From NCBI RefSeq assembly GCF_001904745.1, contig NZ_MRCD01000030.1, forward strand, positions 22,491 to 86,490: a DNA stretch of 64,000 nucleotides, read 5' to 3'. The notes under the pieces were generated by a model that ran no database searches, was not told where the DNA came from, and saw only the letters and a list, made by a program, of their open reading frames with translations. Below, piece after piece: positions 61,268-64,000 of this stretch (position 1 is its first letter; each line of letters opens with the position of its first letter). The position numbers were made by a program, and so were the translations under genes. The stretch is from Calothrix sp. HK-06. GTDB lineage: Bacteria; Cyanobacteriota; Cyanobacteriia; Cyanobacteriales; Nostocaceae.

Positions 61268-61693
61268 TTAACCGATGAAAACATCCCAAAATAACATGAC
61301 GGAAATCAGCATTAACATTACTCCTGCTGATTTTTCCACTGTTTTGGGTGAAAATTTGCTTGCCATCCAACTGCCTAACAGTACCCCTAGTAAGCTTGTA
61401 GTGATTAATGCTGCTGCTGAACCTAGAAATACTACTACTGGTGAGTGAGACTCGGCGCTCATTAATAGCGTTGATAACTGGGTCTTATCGCCTATCTCAG
61501 CTAAAAATATCGTTACAAATGTTGTTGTAAAAGTTACCCATACCGATTCTTGCTTACAAGGCGCCTTTTCTGAAACCGACTGTATTGTTTCAATGGTGGC
61601 AATACTATTAATTGTTGAGTCAGTAACGACTGGGGTGTCGAGGTCGTTCTCTAACTGAGTTATGTAGTTGCTTGGTCTATCGTCAACTTTCAC
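61268..61693 (-). CDS. TMEM165/GDT1-family half-protein (first gene)
   Basis: 141 aa. An N-terminal cytosolic extension (about 1-48) precedes three helices with ExGDKTQ: IFLAEIGDKTQLSTLLMSAE (about 61-80) and VVFLGSAAALITTSLLGVLL. It pairs with the 102-aa gene just downstream to make one manganese/calcium transporter. Split gene pairs of this type are normal in cyanobacteria. Confidence 0.87.
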   Translation of the reverse strand: MKVDDRPSNYITQLENDLDTPVVTDSTINSIATIETIQSVSEKAPCKQESVWVTFTTTFVTIFLAEIGDKTQLSTLLMSAESHSPVVVFLGSAAALITTSLLGVLLGSWMASKFSPKTVEKSAGVMLMLISVMLFWDVFIG

Positions 61694-61779
61694 AGGCGCC
61701 TTCTGTAATTTACTAGCTATTTTTCATATTCTTCTCATTTTTACAGATAGTGTTGACAAAACGCAACCCCTTGGAGATT

Positions 61780-63924
61780 TTACGAGTTTCTTTTCTGAGC
61801 ATTGCCAACAATACCTAGAATATTTATACGCGACAGTTTAAGATTATCCAACGCGCGCTTCAGTAATGATGTATCTGTTTTATCCATCCTAATGGCGAGT
61901 AATATCCCATTAGTATAAGGCGCCAACAAGCTTGCGTCTGCTAATTCATCTAAGTGAGGAGTATCATATATTACTAAATCGAACGTGTTTTGAAATTCCG
62001 CCATCAGTCGCTTTATCTTTTCGGATGAAAGTAGTTTGATAGGGTCTGGAGGTGTTGGGCCAGAGGTAATAATAGATAATTCTTTAATTTGAGGGTATTG
62101 TCGAATCACTTCTTCGATAGGAGAGTTTGTTGAGATTAAATTACTTAATCCCCATAAATTATTAAGGTTGGCAAGGGTGTGAATTGCTGGTTGACGTAAA
62201 TTTGCATCGACTAACAGTACACGTTGACCCATTACTGCGGCAATTTTAGCAAGATGGAAGGCAATTGTAGATTTACCATCTAAATTCATTGCCGAACTGA
62301 CTACTATTGAACGAATTGGACGGTCGGAACCGAGGAACTGTATGTTGGTATATAGAACTCGCAGTGCTTCTAAAAATTTCTCTGAGTAATGACCGTAATC
62401 TGAAACTCGCGCAATTGAAAGTTCTGGAATACTCGGATGCTGTGAGTTTATGGTTTTTATAGTGGAAATTTGTTTATTTAGACGATTTTGTCCGCTTTGA
62501 AGTTGCCTCTCAAATGGAATAGTACCTACTAATGGTAAATTGACTCCTTCTTTTAAAGCTGAAACTGTGTGGTATGTATTGTCTAACTTTTCTTGTAGAA
62601 CTGCGGCGCCTACTCCTGCTACCATACTACCAAGTAATCCCATGATTAAGAGACGTTTCGTATCTGAATTTACAGGTGATTCTGGTTTACTAGGTGATTG
62701 AATCAATTGCCAAGGTAATTCATTTTGTGATATCTGGATTTGTAAAGTTTCACGTGTTGTTAGAAAACGATTTAAACTTTCGGTTGCAACCTGTAATTTT
62801 AGCTGTAACTCAGTATATTTTCGTGCTTGTACAGGTAATTGTTTACGCAGTTCTTGAAGTCTTTTTTCTGAAGAAGCTAACTCGTTACTTTGCACTTCCA
62901 GCGTTTGCACTTGTGTAGCTGCTTGTGCTGTTTTCACATCCATAAACCGTTGTGCTTCTTGCGTCAATAACGGTAATAAATTATCCCTCTTTTCTCTTAA
63001 GGTGCGAATACTAGGACTTTCTTCCTGATAACGTGCTAGCTCAGTAGCGATTAATGCTTCTAACTGGCGTACTTGTACAAGCAACTGCTGGTAAACAGTC
63101 GCATCGTTCAACACCGCGAGTTTACCATTTTCTCCGCTTAATTCAGATAAATTCGCGCGTGCTTGTGCTAACTGTTGATTAACTGCGAGTCTCTGTTGCG
63201 ATAATAAATTAAGCTGATTTGCGATTTGCTGTGCTTGAGTATCTGGGTCTACAAAATTGTTTCGCTGTCTAAAAAACTGTATATCTCTTTGAATTGCGTC
63301 AACTCGTTGTTGTGATGCTGGCAGTTCTCTCTCAATAAACTTAATTCCTTGACGCAGTTTAGTTTGCTTCTTTTCTAAGCTGTACTTCAAATAATCTTCA
63401 GATATTTTTTCGGCAACATCATGAACTTGCGCTGGGTTTTCTCCTCGATACCGTACCTCAATTATCTTAGTTTCATCCAAACGCACTACAGTTAGAGATT
63501 TAATGAGCTTGACATAATCAATTTCTGGATAAGATTTTTGTAATGTCTTAACCACATCACGCAGTAAATCAGGACTTTTGAGAACCTGAATTTGGCTTTC
63601 GTAATCTAAACTTGTTTTCGTTGCGTTAGGTTCTTTAGTAATATCCAGTGCTTTGCTGTCATCATTTACTGGTTCCACCAATAATCTAAAACTACTTTCA
63701 TACTCTTTTTTCTGGTTTACTATCGAGTTAGCGTTTATCCCCATCACAATGGTTGCCACCCCAACCACAACTAACATACGGCGCCGTATAATACCCAGAA
63801 AGTCCCGAAAACTCCAATCATCACCAGTCCCTTCAGACCAAGGTAAAGGCACTGGTTCACTATATTTTTCAGAGTTCTGACTGCGGTCACGGTCTGAAGA
63901 AGAAAACTTAGAGTGATTCCCCAT
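61780..63924 (-). CDS. Wzz/GumC-BY-kinase-like polysaccharide co-polymerase
   Basis: 714 aa. A Wzz domain (about 40-145) contains a first membrane helix (MLVVVGVATIVMGINAN). A long coiled coil (about 175-405) is followed by a second membrane helix (about 425-445, LLIMGLLGSMVAGVGAA). A BY-kinase domain (about 520-714) has Walker A NLDGKSTIAFHLAK, Walker A' VLLVDANLRQPAIH and Walker B FDLVIYDTPHL. It controls chain length and export of an extracellular polysaccharide. No C-terminal tyrosine cluster is present (ends LGIVGNAQKRNS), so autophosphorylation regulation may differ. Confidence 0.9.
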   Translation of the reverse strand: MGNHSKFSSSDRDRSQNSEKYSEPVPLPWSEGTGDDWSFRDFLGIIRRRMLVVVGVATIVMGINANSIVNQKKEYESSFRLLVEPVNDDSKALDITKEPNATKTSLDYESQIQVLKSPDLLRDVVKTLQKSYPEIDYVKLIKSLTVVRLDETKIIEVRYRGENPAQVHDVAEKISEDYLKYSLEKKQTKLRQGIKFIERELPASQQRVDAIQRDIQFFRQRNNFVDPDTQAQQIANQLNLLSQQRLAVNQQLAQARANLSELSGENGKLAVLNDATVYQQLLVQVRQLEALIATELARYQEESPSIRTLREKRDNLLPLLTQEAQRFMDVKTAQAATQVQTLEVQSNELASSEKRLQELRKQLPVQARKYTELQLKLQVATESLNRFLTTRETLQIQISQNELPWQLIQSPSKPESPVNSDTKRLLIMGLLGSMVAGVGAAVLQEKLDNTYHTVSALKEGVNLPLVGTIPFERQLQSGQNRLNKQISTIKTINSQHPSIPELSIARVSDYGHYSEKFLEALRVLYTNIQFLGSDRPIRSIVVSSAMNLDGKSTIAFHLAKIAAVMGQRVLLVDANLRQPAIHTLANLNNLWGLSNLISTNSPIEEVIRQYPQIKELSIITSGPTPPDPIKLLSSEKIKRLMAEFQNTFDLVIYDTPHLDELADASLLAPYTNGILLAIRMDKTDTSLLKRALDNLKLSRINILGIVGNAQKRNS

Positions 63925-64000
63925 TTTTTTAAATACTTAGTTATAATTTAAACTTTACTCTTATGCTTTTAGCAGTATCAAATTTTACTTAAAATTACTG

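Larger units (their letters stand above)
472..63785. repeat. Dispersed GGCGCC palindrome (HIP-like, whole window)
   Basis: The hexamer GGCGCC occurs about 100 times by my reading, for example at 472, 1141, 7154, 12682, 19965, 29586, 43439, 54140 and 63780. For a sequence near 40% GC only three or four would be expected in 64 kb. It lies mostly inside genes in varied frames, and also between genes. The usual cyanobacterial HIP1 octamer GCGATCGC was not seen at all. Long gaps without the hexamer are 7709-12228, 20259-23019, 30809-32969 and 45963-47827. The count is by eye and may be off by a few. Confidence 0.85.

Overview
This window is chromosomal DNA from a cyanobacterium, most likely a filamentous Nostocales-type strain. 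The evidence is a set of cyanobacterial families (DevBCA-type exporter, PdhC, ClpC, YlqD, DUF3288, Uma2 endonucleases, ureEFG, split GDT1 pair), AT-rich intergenic DNA with several dispersed palindromic repeats, and many decayed genes. The octamer HIP1 (GCGATCGC) appears absent. Its place is taken by GGCGCC, of which I counted about 100 copies, roughly one per 620 bp, inside and outside genes. I cannot name the genus from sequence alone.

Layout. 0.2-2.7 kb: a YtfQ-like sugar-binding lipoprotein, a peroxiredoxin-like protein and an ICMT-like membrane methyltransferase. 2.8-7.8 kb: marR-devB-devC-devA-ferredoxin/SCP2 on the minus strand, with three copies of one MarR-type palindrome. 8.1-13.4 kb: an HNH protein, a remarkable 988-residue NERD nuclease/sigma-70/TPR fusion, then an alpha/beta hydrolase and a truncated TetR. 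The fusion gene lies between two diverged direct copies of a TetR-type promoter/operator, in a 4.5-kb stretch with no GGCGCC. 13.5-17.6 kb: threonine aldolase, DUF2141, fasciclin, an IS remnant with intact ends, and two tRNA-like sequences. 17.7-21.2 kb: a membrane-bound spermidine-synthase-like/DUF4178 cluster. 21.2-27.4 kb: glycosyltransferase, pdhC, YlqD, an acyl-ACP synthetase pseudogene and two paralogous mini membrane proteins.

27.6-32.8 kb: a tight six-gene operon (nitrilase-like, aldehyde dehydrogenase, DUF3598-like, alpha/beta hydrolase-like, quinone-oxidoreductase-like MDR, NTF2-like) in which at least two enzymes have unusual catalytic residues. 33.3-36 kb: recQ-GNAT. 36-42.3 kb: Uma2, a CrtISO-like oxidoreductase, MlaF/MlaD lipid-transport genes and CadD. 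42.6-49.7 kb: clpC, Uma2, a HigBA-like toxin-antitoxin pair, SCO4402-like, murF and terB. 49.8-52.5 kb: mostly remnants and repeats. 52.6-59.1 kb: ureEFG, a DUF5678/retropepsin protein, acetamidase/formamidase, a TauE/SafE exporter and a BMP-type binding protein; this looks like a nitrogen-scavenging neighbourhood. 59.2-64 kb: a P450 remnant, a HigB-HigA pair whose toxin carries a nonsense codon, a GDT1 pair and a Wzz/BY-kinase.

The strongest candidate for an undescribed system is the NERD-sigma70-TPR fusion and its flanking duplicated operators. Next are the six-gene operon, the MarR-operator regulon and the 9-bp-unit repeats abutting stop codons. No computation or database search was possible. 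All family assignments come from reading motifs, and starts are my choices from ribosome-binding sites and domain boundaries.
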